From Daphnia pulex (lineage: Eukaryota; Arthropoda; Branchiopoda; Diplostraca; Daphniidae): 64,000 bases of DNA. Of the stretch, positions 11,153 to 22,128 are shown in pieces; position 1 is the first letter of the stretch; each line of letters opens with the position of its first letter. Below the pieces are notes generated by a model. The model was not told the DNA's origin and searched no databases. It saw only the letters and a list, made by a program, of their open reading frames with translations. The translations under genes and the position numbers were made by a program. The DNA lies in assembly GCF_021134715.1 (NCBI RefSeq), contig NC_060026.1, positions 15,615,001 to 15,679,000 on the forward strand, written 5' to 3'.

Positions 11153-12322
11153 ATGGAGACCCAAGAAATTGCTAATTCTTCCCCTTCAACTGAGACGAAA
11201 CTGATGCCGGCCATTTCATCAGCCTCGGCGTCGTATTCTTGCCATACGGAGGGCGTAGTTAATGAAATCGATTTCAAATGGACGATTGAACGACTAGCGT
11301 TTTTAGGTAATTTAGAAATATGGGAACCATTGACATCGACCGAGTTTTCGGATCACAAATTTAAGCTGGAAATTGTGATGTATGATGTCAACCATTTAGT
11401 GATACGCCTGATTCTTTCGAATTTGAGTTTTCTGATCGGAGTTGAAAAAATCACGGTTTGCAACGAAAAATGCGAGAACATTTTCCAAAGAAATAAGATG
11501 GTTATCATTTCTCCAAATAGTACATGTACAGATTTGCTTTACATGGGAAAACAAACCTTGCTAAGGTGTGTAGATTCGGTGAATGGAGAAATTACCATTC
11601 ACTGCAAAATAAAAAGTTTGACTAGAAAGCAACCAACGGGCAAGGCTATTACAGCAACGAAGAAAGATTTTCACAAGACACCAACCAGAGACAACGATCA
11701 AGATCTTATTCTTCGTCAGCTCGAAGAATCTTTTGAAAAAATGCTGTTTAGTGATGTCACTTTCAACGTCCGTGGTCGAAAATTGGCAGCCCACAAGAAC
11801 ATTTTGGCCATGAGGAGTCCGGTGTTTGCAGCCATGTTTCAGCACCCAACGAAAGAGATGCAAACCGGCGAGGTGGAAGTGGAGGACGTCGATCCCGATG
11901 TCTTTCAAGAAGTTCTTCGTTACTTGTACACCGGCCTGACACGATCGACAGCCTTGGACGTTATGGCACCGGGACTTTTGACTGCTGCCGACAAATATTT
12001 GCTGGATCAGTTGAAAACTCGATGTGAAACTCACCTGATTCACCAAATGTCCTCGCAGAACTGTCTGGATTTGTTGGCTCTCACAATCACCCACCATCCA
12101 GCGGAGCATTTGAAGAAATATGCCATCGAGTATTTTCGCCGTTATCCGGGTATGTTCATGTTGAAATAATTTCATCCAAAAAATTTTCTCTAATTAATCG
12201 TCGTTGTGATTGTTTTTCCAGGTGATGTCATGGGAACGGACAACTGGAAAAAGATGAAGGAAGAAAATCCGGCGTTGTTGTGCGACTTGCATCAAATGGT
12301 TTTCACAGCGCCGACTGTCTAG
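11153..12322 (+). CDS. MATH-BTB protein, SPOP-like
   Basis: Two exons, 11153-12149 and 12222-12322, give 365 residues. I chose the ATG at 11153 (AAAATGG context, METQEIANSS) over an upstream in-frame ATG at 11126. Residues about 30-170 form a weak MATH-like region (starts DFKWTIERLAFL). About 190-290 is a clear BTB/POZ domain (LFSDVTFNVRGRKLAAHK, AMRSPVFAAMFQ, EVLRYLYTG). The tail is a BACK/3-box-like segment ending DLHQMVFTAPTV. Proteins of this kind are substrate adaptors for CUL3 ubiquitin ligases: MATH picks the substrate and BTB binds CUL3. These families are greatly expanded in many arthropods, and the diverged MATH half suggests a fast-evolving paralog rather than SPOP itself. Confidence 0.88.
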
Positions 12323-14869
12323 AAGTCCTGTGACCGTCTATGTCCTTTTTTCTATTGCTGTTATCAACACGGAATCATTCTGCTGGAGAAATTCAGCCTT
12401 TTAAGGCTATTTTCAGTTTACTTTCTTTCTAAAATTAAAAAACGCAAATTTCCTTGCTTCGTGTGGTATTGCGTGCACATAATATGGACGCAAGTTCTTT
12501 TTAAAAATACAGACACTTTCACAATGGTTTAAACGGTTTTGTAGTTTAGATTATGTCTTTTTCTTAAACAAATAATTGTTTTACAATAGTAATGATTTTT
12601 TTGTAGGTTTAAAGTGGTGGCTTTAACGAGTTAGACTTCTTCGTTCGCGTCAGCAAAAAAACCGAATCAGCAATCGATTGCGTATTGTTATGGCTTTATG
12701 GTTGTAATCAGATTAAAAATTGCAACCCTGGTCAGAACTGTTCCTCTGTTTGTGTTCGAGAATGTACACGTTAGTTGTTACAACTTGTCATGCAGTTGTT
12801 ACGGGATACACTCTTGTCGGACATTTTTCGTACATAAAATAGTAACTCCTACTTGTATTCTTGAAGATTACTTAATGTAAATTTTCGTGTGGTGAATTTA
12901 CAGGTACAATTTATATTTGGCCATTCCATCTGATTAAGTGGCCTGAAAACTGATTGATACATTTTCCCAAAATGTCATCAGATGGAGAAATACTTCAGAA
13001 CAGTAAAAGTAATTATGATGATCAACTTCTTAACCCTACAGTTACACATTTTGTTACTTGATGTTTTGTTTCTGATAGTAATTGAGTTTTTATTTTTCTG
13101 TTAACAGCCTGGTGAAGTCTGAGCTTCTTCATTGCAGTCCGGTGCACATGGATTTGCTGCAACCAGCTGGCGGAAGGTGTTCCTCTTTCAGGCTTGCTAT
13201 CTGTAGCGGTTATAACTTTCATTACATGCAGAAACACTAAAGAAAAATTTAAAGTATGTAAGTTGATAAACTTTTTACAGTTAGGCTACACATTTACTTT
13301 GTTTATGACTAGCTCTTGGCTTTAACTCTTTTGACTTTTCAGTTAAGACTTGCGTCTAAAGCTTGCCAACTGTCTATTTCTATGTTACATTTCTAAAAGT
13401 AATTCTGATGTATTGCTTAGTTTAACTTTTATTAACTGTCATAATTTTTTCTGATAGTAATTTAGTTTTGTTTTTAAGTAGGATTAACAGCCTGGTGAAG
13501 TAGTTTTAAATGTTTTGGGATTTCATCAGTAACAGTTCTTTCTTTCAATCATGTTGTAGGTTATGGATGCTGTAAAGGGAATATGGTTGATATGATTGAT
13601 ACAGAAAGAATATTTCTTTCAGTGGAGTGTACAAAGTTCCTAGCTACAACCTACAAGACAACTTTTTTTTAAATATTTGGGTTAACTATTGATAACTACA
13701 TAAAGTGACATTAATTTGTCTTTTCAGACATCATTTCCATTTCTGTTGAAGAATAATTCATTTATTTTGGTTACAGGTTTATCCTGTATTGTTCCCGTAG
13801 TTGCTGTCCGATGTCGATGTGGCTCATTGTTGCAGCCTATGCTGGTGAAAAATCATGTTTGCATCAAGTTAAACTGGCTCTTCCTTGGTTCTTGTGTCGT
13901 GTTACGGAAGTTGAATCATTATTTTGTTAAATTGTCATTGTATCTGCAGTCTACCGTTGTATGTTAAGAAAGAACAAAAACAGAAATATGGGGATGTGTT
14001 ATGCCGAACAAATAATAAACATGTTTTTGGGATAAGGAAAGGGAAGTGGTGGATGTTGGAGGGGGGAGGGAAGATATTTCAAGGTTTGATAAATATTCAG
14101 TTAATTTATAATCCTACAAATGTATCCCTACCAATTAATCTCCAAACCCCACAAACATACCTTCCGATCATTCAAACCCTGAAAACATACACCTACCAAC
14201 CCTCAAATCTATACCCTTAACCCTATAAACCAATATTAAACCTCTTAATCACGTAATATCTATAATAAATAAAAAAAAAATACACTATATGAACAAATTT
14301 TTATTTCCTTTTTAAAATGTTCAAAAATTTCAATAAACAGAGCGTCCGGTTCAAGACGGTTTACTACTGCACGAGTTTAAACGCAACCCGCCACCACCGC
14401 TGCGGCAATGAGACAAAAAGCGATGGTTAAGTTTTGCCGAAATCTGCATCGTCTTTGTAACTTGACTGACGGAGATTTCCACAAAAAATAAACCATGGCT
14501 ATTTGTTTCATTGGGTAGTGGGTTGCATTGTTTTAACTCGCACATGCTGTTATTTAGGATATGTCTACGGCCCCCAGAGATATTTATCTGGACCGAGAAG
14601 AAGAGAGAAGTACGAGGCAAGTTTTACCGGGGAGATGTAGTCATACTAGGCTTCCGGGTTAGACACATGACCCTCCAAAAGTTTTCATCGGATCATGCGC
14701 CTTCCAAGTCCCCGTTCGACCAGAGCCCTCCCCTCCTCCTGGTTTCACAGCGGGTGAGTGACCACCGGCGGGCGTTGGTTAGTGGTTAGTTAGGGAAACG
14801 GGGCCACAGAAATGAAGAGAGCCCAGATATGCACTTGTAATTTAGCAAACTACACAATTTATCGGTCTT
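12323..14869. other. non-coding stretch with a local direct repeat
   Basis: 3' flank of the MATH-BTB gene, then AT-rich DNA. Segments 13070-13125 and 13452-13503 share CTGATAGTAATT and AACAGCCTGGTGAAGT with similar spacing, indicating a small local duplication with a period of about 380 bp. A pyrimidine/adenine-rich, weakly repetitive run lies at 14100-14260. I see no supportable gene. Confidence 0.35.
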
Positions 14870-15798
14870 GAATTACAGCATTCTCTCGTCGGTTTTCACC
14901 AATGGTTGAAGTCCACGAAGGAGTTACCCTGTAAACAGAATGAACATTTATTTTGATGACAGTAATATTCAAACAACATTTTAGCAACAGAAAGCAATAC
15001 CTCAAATCAAGAGGGCTGTGTAAGGAAGTAAACAGGGAGATTCAAGGGTAGAAGCCAACGGGTTAGCAAAACAAGGGACCTTGTTGACTGTACAGTCCTC
15101 GTCCTTTTTCTTCATAGAACATGACTTCTCATAAAGTCTGTCAGAATGCAAATTATATTCCTGTAATTTAGAACATGTAAATGAAAAAAAGAAAAATGTC
15201 ACCTTGTTTATAATTTGAATCATCAATGTGCTTGTTGTCTATGATCTAAAAGAATAATTACAAACAGTTATTAGTATACATTCAAAATCGTCTCTTAAAC
15301 TGTTAAACATTAGTTAGACATGAGTGCAGATCAATACTTTAAATAATGACAAGTGAACTTACACATGAAACCACCAATCAGTTATCCAAGGTTCTCTACA
15401 AGATGGAATGAGAGATTGGTTCATGCTGGGGTTGGCGATCTATCAAGTCCAATACAAACAGCAGATAATTAGATGAATCATAATAAAAGATGAGAAGAAT
15501 ATATGTTTCAGCAATAATGTAATAAAGCCAGTGTTGGTTGTTACCTGTATCATTTCGATGGCACATTCAGTAGATTACAATGATTTTGAAGAAAATAGTT
15601 GACAGTAGGCTGCACGACGGCCACGACACTTTCACGTTTCCTCCTGTAAGTTGATGCGAAACATCAAGGTTATCCAACGTGTAGACGGAATAGAACACAT
15701 CACTTACAAGTTACAGACTAAATCACTCTAATTTACCTATGAATTAACTGGTAATTTTCGAAGAAAAGATAGCTTAACTTTTGACAGCAAACCGCCAT
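14870..15798 (-). CDS. spliced small locus A, possible 51-residue protein or non-coding RNA
   Basis: On the minus strand, exon 15737-15798 starts ATGGCGG and joins in phase to exon 15545-15643. This gives a 51-residue frame (stop at 15550) that starts MAVCCQKLSYLFFENYQLIH and continues with RKRESVVAVVQPTVNYF. Further exon-like pieces with good splice ends follow downstream (near 15449-15362, 15245-15200, 15172-15000 and from about 14932), so the transcript seems longer than the frame. The same exon order with similar sequence recurs at 59.3-60.1 kb. Coding value is uncertain, because the downstream exons do not add to the frame and the paralog frame is broken. It may be a small protein gene or a spliced non-coding RNA. 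The product is not recognised. Confidence 0.4.
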
Positions 15799-15982
15799 AA
15801 GCCATAACTGACATAATCAACACGCCATCTATTTGACGCGGGTCAAAACTTAGTATTTGACATACTGGTCTTAAGATAATACTCACAAAACTTGAAAAAC
15901 GCATTTTTTATTCGCTAAAACCTAGCATTCAATCTTAAGAATTGTACAGAGAACAAAGCTCACTTGCTAGTTTTATGAAAAT

Positions 15983-16280
15983 TTTCCGGAAGTATACCGG
16001 AAGTAAGTGATAGCGCCTCAACCATTGAGCTGTCGTCAAAATAAACTAAATATTCGTGATCTACGTAAAATTTGGGGTCGATTAGGTGTAATTAAAACGA
16101 AATCCAGAATTTGGCCAAAATCGAGAATTTTCAACCGGAAGTACGAAAACGTACAAAAAAAAACATGAACTTTACCACAAATTCGACGAGGATCACGAAT
16201 ATGTGGTTCTTTTGTGCATCAGATGAATATTTACCGAACTACTGACTGAAATGAGAAAACCGGAAGTAGAAAAAAAACAC
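15983..16280. repeat. ETS-site-rich repeat, copy A
   Basis: Contains CCGGAAGT at 15986-15993 and ACCGGAAGT at 15996-16004, 16134-16142 and 16259-16267, each a near-perfect ETS/GABP site. It matches 60341-60660 in order and orientation (CCGGAAG..TACCGGAA, CAACYATTGARCTG, CCAAAATCGAGAA, CGAGGAT.ACGAA). It lies just upstream of the minus-strand locus at 15798, as its copy does at the second locus, so it may be that gene's promoter or an old mobile-element remnant. Confidence 0.55.
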
Positions 16281-16862
16281 ATTATTATAAAAATCTTACA
16301 AGTGAGCTTTGTTGCTGGAACAGAAACTGACAGTTATCACAAAAAACTTCCTTGTAGTAGCAGCTAGAAATTTCTTCAGAGATGTGCAAAGTAAACGTAA
16401 CTTAACTGAGCGGAAAATGATCAAAGGCTATGCCGTCTAGCGTCATAAAAAAGAAACATACATGAAAACAATGCCCGCTCTAGCTCGTTTACACTCAATT
16501 GAAAGAACTAACTAAACAAAGGCAAATAACTTGGATACTCACGTAATATTCTCCCCTCCAAATTTATATCTCGTCTTCACCAAAATCCACCACCGCAGCA
16601 TCACACATCACAACAGACGAAATTCCAAAGGTATAATGCTTCTACAATGAGAAGTGCTTCTACATGCTTCTACATCTGTTAGTGATTCCAGATTGTTCAC
16701 GAAATATCGTCAATGAGTTTGCCGGAAAATCTATCGACGTAGGCAATGAAGATTTAGCGCCACACGAAATATCTTTTTACTCATCGGTCGATCACCGATC
16801 ACTTGATGTTGTCCCTTCCTCCCCTGACAACTGTGGCGTTTGCGCAATCTATAAGAAATTGA
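16281..16862. other. spacer upstream of the first GNAT gene
   Basis: No coding exon recognised. A CTCF-like site, GCCGTCTAGCGTCA, is at 16432-16445. The open frame at 16664-16891 has no signs of a real protein and probably contributes 5' leader. Confidence 0.3.
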
Positions 16863-16863
16863 A

Positions 16864-16872
16864 GGTATATAA
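16864..16872 (+). promoter_or_regulatory. TATA-like element of the first GNAT gene
   Basis: GTATATAAT lies about 60 bp upstream of the ATG at 16927, leaving room for only a very short leader; a more distant start site is possible. Confidence 0.3.
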
Positions 16873-16926
16873 TAACGCTGATGGACATTGATACCTATAC
16901 ATTCAATCAAACGATCTCCAGTAAGC

Positions 16927-17708
16927 ATGGCCCAAGCTTTGCTCCCTCCGATGTTTTTCCCCGTTCCTTGCAGGGGACATCCCAATTTGATGTTCGATTT
17001 GGTCGGACCAGGCGACGTGAACGAAGTGTGCGAATTCGTCATGAACGAATTTTTCCATCGCTTCCCGCTGAAAGACGTTTTGCATGTCGAAACGGAAGTT
17101 CGTCCGTGGATTGGTCAGTACATCGCCCATGTTAGTTCGAAGAATATGTCGATCGTTCTCCGTGATGTCCTCCGCGGGTATCGCATCATTGCGGCCGCGA
17201 TCAACGACGTGGATTACAAGGAACGCCAGGAAAAGGATATCAATCTAATTACATTCGCTGATCCGAATTTACGCCCGGGATGGTACACAATCTGCTCTCT
17301 GCTCTCCAAACTCAACGAGGGATTGTCTTACAACGTTGATCCTATTATATCCATGGATATAATTGTATGTATAATTTCCATTTCATTTATTTCTAGTTGC
17401 GCACCTTTCAAATTTGTTTCACTTTAAAATTGTGTACTGTATTCATCATTCAGGCCATCGGAGAGAGCTACTGCAATCAAGGACTGGCCTCTCTCTGCAC
17501 CCAAGTTACCATAGAGCTGGCCGAAGCTAGGGGCATCCATCTAATTAGAATCGAGGTGGTCAATGACTTCATGTCTGCGATGTTCGCCAGTCTCGGATTC
17601 CAGAAGATCAGGGAGATCGACATGAACGAGCTGATCCTGGGCGGAGAAAAGCCGTTCGCCGTTACGGATTTTACTCAAAAGGCTAGGGTCTTCATCTATT
17701 CATTCTGA
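16927..17708 (+). CDS. GNAT-family N-acetyltransferase, arylalkylamine type (copy 1)
   Basis: Exons 16927-17364 and 17454-17708 join in phase 0 to give 230 residues. I chose the ATG at 16927 (MAQALLPPMF); the frame further upstream lacks an ATG. The fold follows the insect arylalkylamine/dopamine N-acetyltransferase plan: an N-terminal acceptor part (VCEFVMNEFFHRFPL, RPWIGQYI), then the acetyl-CoA motif region around NQGLASLC and a C-terminal LGF/GEKPFA segment. The family moves an acetyl group from acetyl-CoA to amines such as dopamine or serotonin, in cuticle and neurotransmitter metabolism. The substrate here is not known. The CoA loop NQGLAS is atypical against the R/Q-x-x-G-x-G/A pattern. 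Tandem paralog at 19466 with the same intron position and phase. Confidence 0.85.
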
Positions 17709-18130
17709 TGAAGATGGAATCCTTCAGCTGACGGGCATTCGCTAAAACCTAAATGTTGTTCTTAATGTCAAAATTTTAAAATATTATTTGTGTTAACAAG
17801 CGAATGGCTAAAAATTTGGTGTTGTGTATGTGTTCAATGTTTAACTACCATTTTTCCTAACGGACTAGTGGAAAGAAATTGCCTCAAAGAGCAAAAATCA
17901 AAAAGGTAAAACTGGATATTTCTTCTAACAATCGTAGAGTTTCAAGAAATATACTGTACCTCACTCACATTCGCATTGTTTTTCTGGCCCAATTTGATGT
18001 CTAAATTTGTAATCAAAGTCGCGAATTGAGAAAATAAACGTGTTAAAACTACAAAAGTGTTCTGTTTCGGTGCAGTCGGGATGGTTCGAGACCGCGGACA
18101 AAAACCCGACGGGAGTCCCGACTGAATGTT
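17709..18130. other. spacer between GNAT copy 1 and the LTR element
   Basis: 3' flank of copy 1. A 9-bp perfect inverted repeat, CAGTCGGGA at 18073-18081 and TCCCGACTG at 18116-18124, could form a hairpin. No gene seen. Confidence 0.35.
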
Positions 18131-18135
18131 TACCC

Positions 18136-19308
18136 TGTTGAGATAAGAAACTATGGTGCAATACCTTTTAGTTTAGTTGAAACACTTTGGTGCTAAGAAA
18201 GAATGAACTGCATTCTTTGTTGAGACAAAAGAGAGTGAGTGAGTAGCAAGCAAGACGACACTAGTCTCGACTCAAGAAAAGGGGGGGAGAACAAACGTTG
18301 ACATACGTATCACACAATACGTTGAAGCAACATTGAAAGAAAACATTCTCAGAAGTAGAGAGAAGGTTAAAAAACAACACAACCCCTTAAACTGAACGGA
18401 GCGTGAGAAACGATAATTCAATGTTTGATTTAGACTAAATCCAATTTTTACTTTAGATTTCTTGGTTTTTGAACTTGGTTTGCGTTTGTTACATGCTGAG
18501 ATTCGTGAGATTCACCTTGTTCGCGTTTACGCTCGTGACAATTGGCAAGAACATGATTATTTAAACCAGAGAAAGAACATAGGCTAAGTCTTGCGACTGT
18601 GAGTTGTGAGGACGTCGACGTTTGTGCTGCAATAAACAGAGCCATTTCACGTCCTGATTAGGCCTACTCTTGAGATTCGCGATGATCAAACATGGATTCA
18701 GCAAGTAAAATTTTGGCTATCATTTTTCTTTCTTGTTTGTTCAGTAGATTGTAAAAGTGCGTACACGTTGACTCTGTTTTTAATTCGTTTAGCTTTTTCT
18801 TCAACTTGGGACGTTTGACTCTTTTTCGGTCACCATATAGCACAGCAAGTGTGGGTGTGTTTGCTCTGTTGATCTTCCCTCGACATTAAATGTAGGGGCA
18901 TTTGTTGTCATCCAGAATGTGTACTGGGCATTCAATGGTGCATTGAGTATTCCGTCCAACTTGGGCATTCAATGGTGTCATTGAGTATTCCGTTCAACTT
19001 GGGAACTTGTACAGATTATAAATACGACAGTGGTAAATAAACGTCAATCTCTGGGCCCATAACCTGTTGAGATTAGAAACTATGGTGCAATACCTTTTAG
19101 TTTAGTTGAAACACTTTGGTGCTAAGAAAGAATGAACTGCATTCTTTGTTGAGACAAAAGAGAGTGAGTGAGTAGCAAGCAAGACGACACTAGTCTCGAC
19201 TCAAGAAAAGGGGGGGAGAACAAACGTTGACATACGTATCACACAATACGTTGAAGCAACATTGAAAGAAAACATTCTCAGAAGTAGAGAGAAGGTTAAA
19301 AAACAACA
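18136..19308 (-). mobile_element. small copia-type LTR element, broken/non-autonomous
   Basis: Two 244-bp LTRs (18136-18379 and 19065-19308) begin TGTTGAG and end CAACA. They look almost identical by eye, so insertion was recent. The 5-bp target duplication TACCC lies at 18131-18135 and 19309-19313. Just inside the right LTR, CTGGGCCCATAACC (19051-19064) is the copia-type primer site matching the anticodon arm of initiator tRNA-Met, so the element reads on the minus strand. The internal part is under 700 bp with no recognisable gag or pol, so it cannot move alone. It sits between the two GNAT genes. Confidence 0.88.
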
Positions 19309-19465
19309 TACCCGACGGGTAGTCTTCACATAGATTAGGTTTACTTGATATGGGAATCAAATCGCAGCTTCCCAATTCGATTGTTGATTAATCGATCACT
19401 AAAAGACAAAAGAAAATAATTGAAATGGGCGTTTTTAAGCTGGCCAGTATCAAACGCTCAAGATA

Positions 19466-20240
19466 ATGGCCGCCAAACTTTACGATTCCATTAAATTTCC
19501 GTTTCCTTGTGATGGATTCCCCAACCTAATTTTCGATTTGGCTGGGCCTAGTGATGTTAAAGAACTGTCCGAATTCATCATGGACGAATTTTTTCATCGC
19601 TTCCCACTTAAAAATGTTTTGGATGTGGAAAAAGAAGTTCGCCCGTGGATTGGTCAGTACATCGGTCACGTATGCACCAAACAATTCACCTTGATCCTTC
19701 GTGACACCACCAGTGGAAACCGTATCGCCGCCGCAGCCATCAACGACCTCGACTACAAGGATCGGACTGAAGATGATATCAGCCTCATATCCTTCGCTGA
19801 TCCAGTTGAACGCCCGGGCTGGCAAAAAATTTGCCGTCTGCTTGCTGAACTTGAACTGGACTTGAACTTTGATCCTGTTTTATCCATCGATCTAATGGTA
19901 GAGAATTTTACGTCACACTCTTCCTTATTTTTTAATAAGTTAAAGGGTAAAATAGTAACAAAAAAAAATTATTCCCTTTTAGACTGTCAGTCAGGACTAC
20001 ACCAAACGCGGATTATCTGCCCTCTGCACCAAATTCACCGTGGAGCTGGCTAAATCAAAGGGAATTGAAATGATTAAAGTCGAAGCTGTCAGCGAATTCA
20101 TGGCTTTAGGGTTAAGCAAGATGGGTTTTGAAGTCATGAAAGAAGTTGACTACAACGAGCTGGAGATTGACGGAGAGAAACCGTTTGCCACAACAAGCAT
20201 TCATCAAAAAGCTAAGGCATTCGTCTTTAAATGTAATTAA
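19466..20240 (+). CDS. GNAT-family N-acetyltransferase, arylalkylamine type (copy 2)
   Basis: Exons 19466-19897 and 19983-20240 join in phase 0 to give 229 residues. The start ATG has good context (AAGATAATGGCC). It aligns along its whole length with the copy at 16927: shared FDLxGPxDVxE, MxEFFHRFPLKxVL, RPWIGQYI, AAAIND, SFADP, RPGW and GEKPFA blocks, with the intron at the same place. The CoA-binding loop region reads KRGLSALC, closer to the family pattern than NQGLAS in copy 1. It acetylates an unknown amine or similar substrate. The two genes are a tandem duplication older than the LTR element now lying between them, since protein divergence is large while the LTRs are almost identical. 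Confidence 0.85.
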
Positions 20241-20562
20241 AGAAGAATCCTTTCAGCTAATGCGCCTTAGTTGAATACCTATAACAAAATTAAAATTGTA
20301 CTTCAACAGAAAAAAAAAAACTTAATGTTCTTTATACCTGTTAATCGTTGACGACCACTTGCTTCCTACAGTACAATAACGAAAAAGAAATCGACTGCCC
20401 AGGCCTAGATAAAGCATAGGCCTAGAGGCCTAAAAAGGGAAAGTTTTAAGGGAAAACATTGACTTAATTTAATTAGTCGAATTTACTGTCAAAATTTTTA
20501 TTAAAAATCGAGAATGGAAAAGTTTAATGTTGTGTTACATCACAAATTGTAGTTTTTGACAT

Positions 20563-21962
20563 TTATTTCTTCTTGGAGGGCTTGGCAAGTAGGCTGGGGT
20601 CAATCTGGTCTGGTGAAAGTCCTTTAACGCTGAAGAGACGTGACGCTCTCTCTGGGAGAGATCCCCCGCATTTCATACCAAGTCTCTGCAATTCGTGTTT
20701 TAAATGGTTGAGGCCTAATGCCTCTAAAGATTTGGAACTGTCAAAGTCATCCAAGTTGATGGGTAGAAACACTGTTGGCTCCGCTGGAGTAGGAACGGCA
20801 ATCTGTTCAGTAACGGGAGTTCCGACGGGGATAGCAGGTTTTCCGTCGGAAGACGCTTGTTCAGTAACAAGCTCATTCAAAGGTGGAGTGTCAATCACAG
20901 ATTTGGTAGGACTGGCTGAAGGAATTTCAACTGGAGTATCAGATGTTTTGATTTCACTTGTTTCAGTTGACCCCTGGTCACATTCTTGACTTTTGGATTC
21001 TATCACTTCAGTTTCACCTTCTTCCATTTTGCAGCTAGTGTTTGAAGATTTACTTTCATCTTCTGATGAGTCAGACTCATCATCAGACACTCCAACCCTA
21101 TAACATCAATAAGGTTTTGTTACATCAGTCTTGAAGATATGAAACAAATAATCATACCAAAAAGCAGTCTTTTTTAATGCTGGCCCATCATCTGAAGCTT
21201 TCCGTTTCTTCTGGGGTGGGTCAGCAGATGATGAACTGGAGGCTTGAATTCCTGTGATTAAAGTAAACATGATTATAATCATGAACAATTTGAAAAGTCG
21301 GAACTTACTATACCTTGTTCTAGTGCTTCATGTACTTTATCAGTTACTTCTGATCTCACTTTAAAATATTCAGGATCATGAAATTCAGGGTGATATTCCT
21401 GTCTTAGTTTCTCCAACTTTTTCTGCTTTCTGTCTTCCCTCTCCTTTTCTCTGTCAGCTTGTTTAGACACCCAATCTTTAAGCCTACATTGAAGTATTAT
21501 TTAAGATTAATTGATTTTAGTAAACTAATATGAACAGAATTTACCTTTTTTCTTCATTGATATCTCTGAGACGTCTGCCACTTAAATCACGGCAAGCTTC
21601 ACGATTGGTAGTTTTTTCAATCTGGGCTCCAATGGCTCTATAGAAATAAATAATGAGTTAATGACAGTTGGTAAGTAGAACTAAATCTCTGAAACTGAAT
21701 ACCTTAACATGGACCCAAAACCACCTTTTCCACCTGCCAAAGATATATTCGTTCTAACAAAAGTATCGGTTTTAGGCCAGGGATTACAGCTTCCCGGTAG
21801 AATTTCATGATGACCATAGAAAAACTTGCAAGCAAAATTTGGAACAGTTGTAATGCCGAGCTGCTTACTTAGCTCGTTGACGAGATACTCGTGAGTTAAA
21901 TCATTTTGTTTTTCTAATTGAAACCAAGTAGAAGAAGAGCAAGATTCTAAGAACACCGCCAT
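20563..21962 (-). CDS. SDE2: SDE2, replication-stress and splicing factor
   Basis: Five exons on the minus strand (21703-21962, 21545-21637, 21314-21483, 21158-21251, 20563-21097) give 383 residues. Residues 1-78 form the ubiquitin-like head, ending in GG at 77-78 followed by KGGFGSMLR. This is the conserved cleavage site that frees the SDE2 domain in yeast and human. A charged helical region ([19 protein letters not shown]), a basic nuclear signal (PPQKKRKA), an acidic serine-rich stretch and a C-terminal SAP-like DNA-binding motif ([14 protein letters not shown]) follow. The family acts in pre-mRNA splicing, telomere upkeep and PCNA-linked damage response. It shares a short promoter region with MTF-1. 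Confidence 0.93.
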
Positions 21963-22128
21963 TGTTGTTTTGACAATTGAGTAACAATGCTTCCGAACCA
22001 ACAGTGGCGCTAGAAGCAGACAATACATAAGCCACGCCAGATGGCGTTGTTGTTTGATATGATTCCGGAAACATAGTTTTTCTCTCCTACCCCAGTAAAG
22101 TTACCTAGACTGGAAGAGGCAGAAAAAA
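21963..22128. promoter_or_regulatory. bidirectional SDE2/MTF-1 promoter region
   Basis: Only 166 bp separate the two divergent start codons. Two CTCF-like motifs lie here: CAGTGGCGCTAGAA (22002-22015, reverse orientation, weak) and ACGCCAGATGGCGT (22034-22047, partly palindromic). No TATA box is evident, as expected for housekeeping genes. Confidence 0.55.

Noticed and set aside
14100-14260. CCCTAAACC/ACCCTATAAACC-like run resembling telomere repeats
   Set aside because: Too irregular and short; better described as a low-complexity pyrimidine/adenine stretch.
15200-15800. snoRNA host-gene reading of locus A
   Set aside because: No intron shows a C box followed by a D box with closing stem, and no clear H/ACA hairpins were seen.
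18073-18124. 9-bp inverted repeat as a mini transposon or small RNA hairpin
   Set aside because: Arms are short, flanks show no target duplication, and the loop has no miRNA-like pairing.
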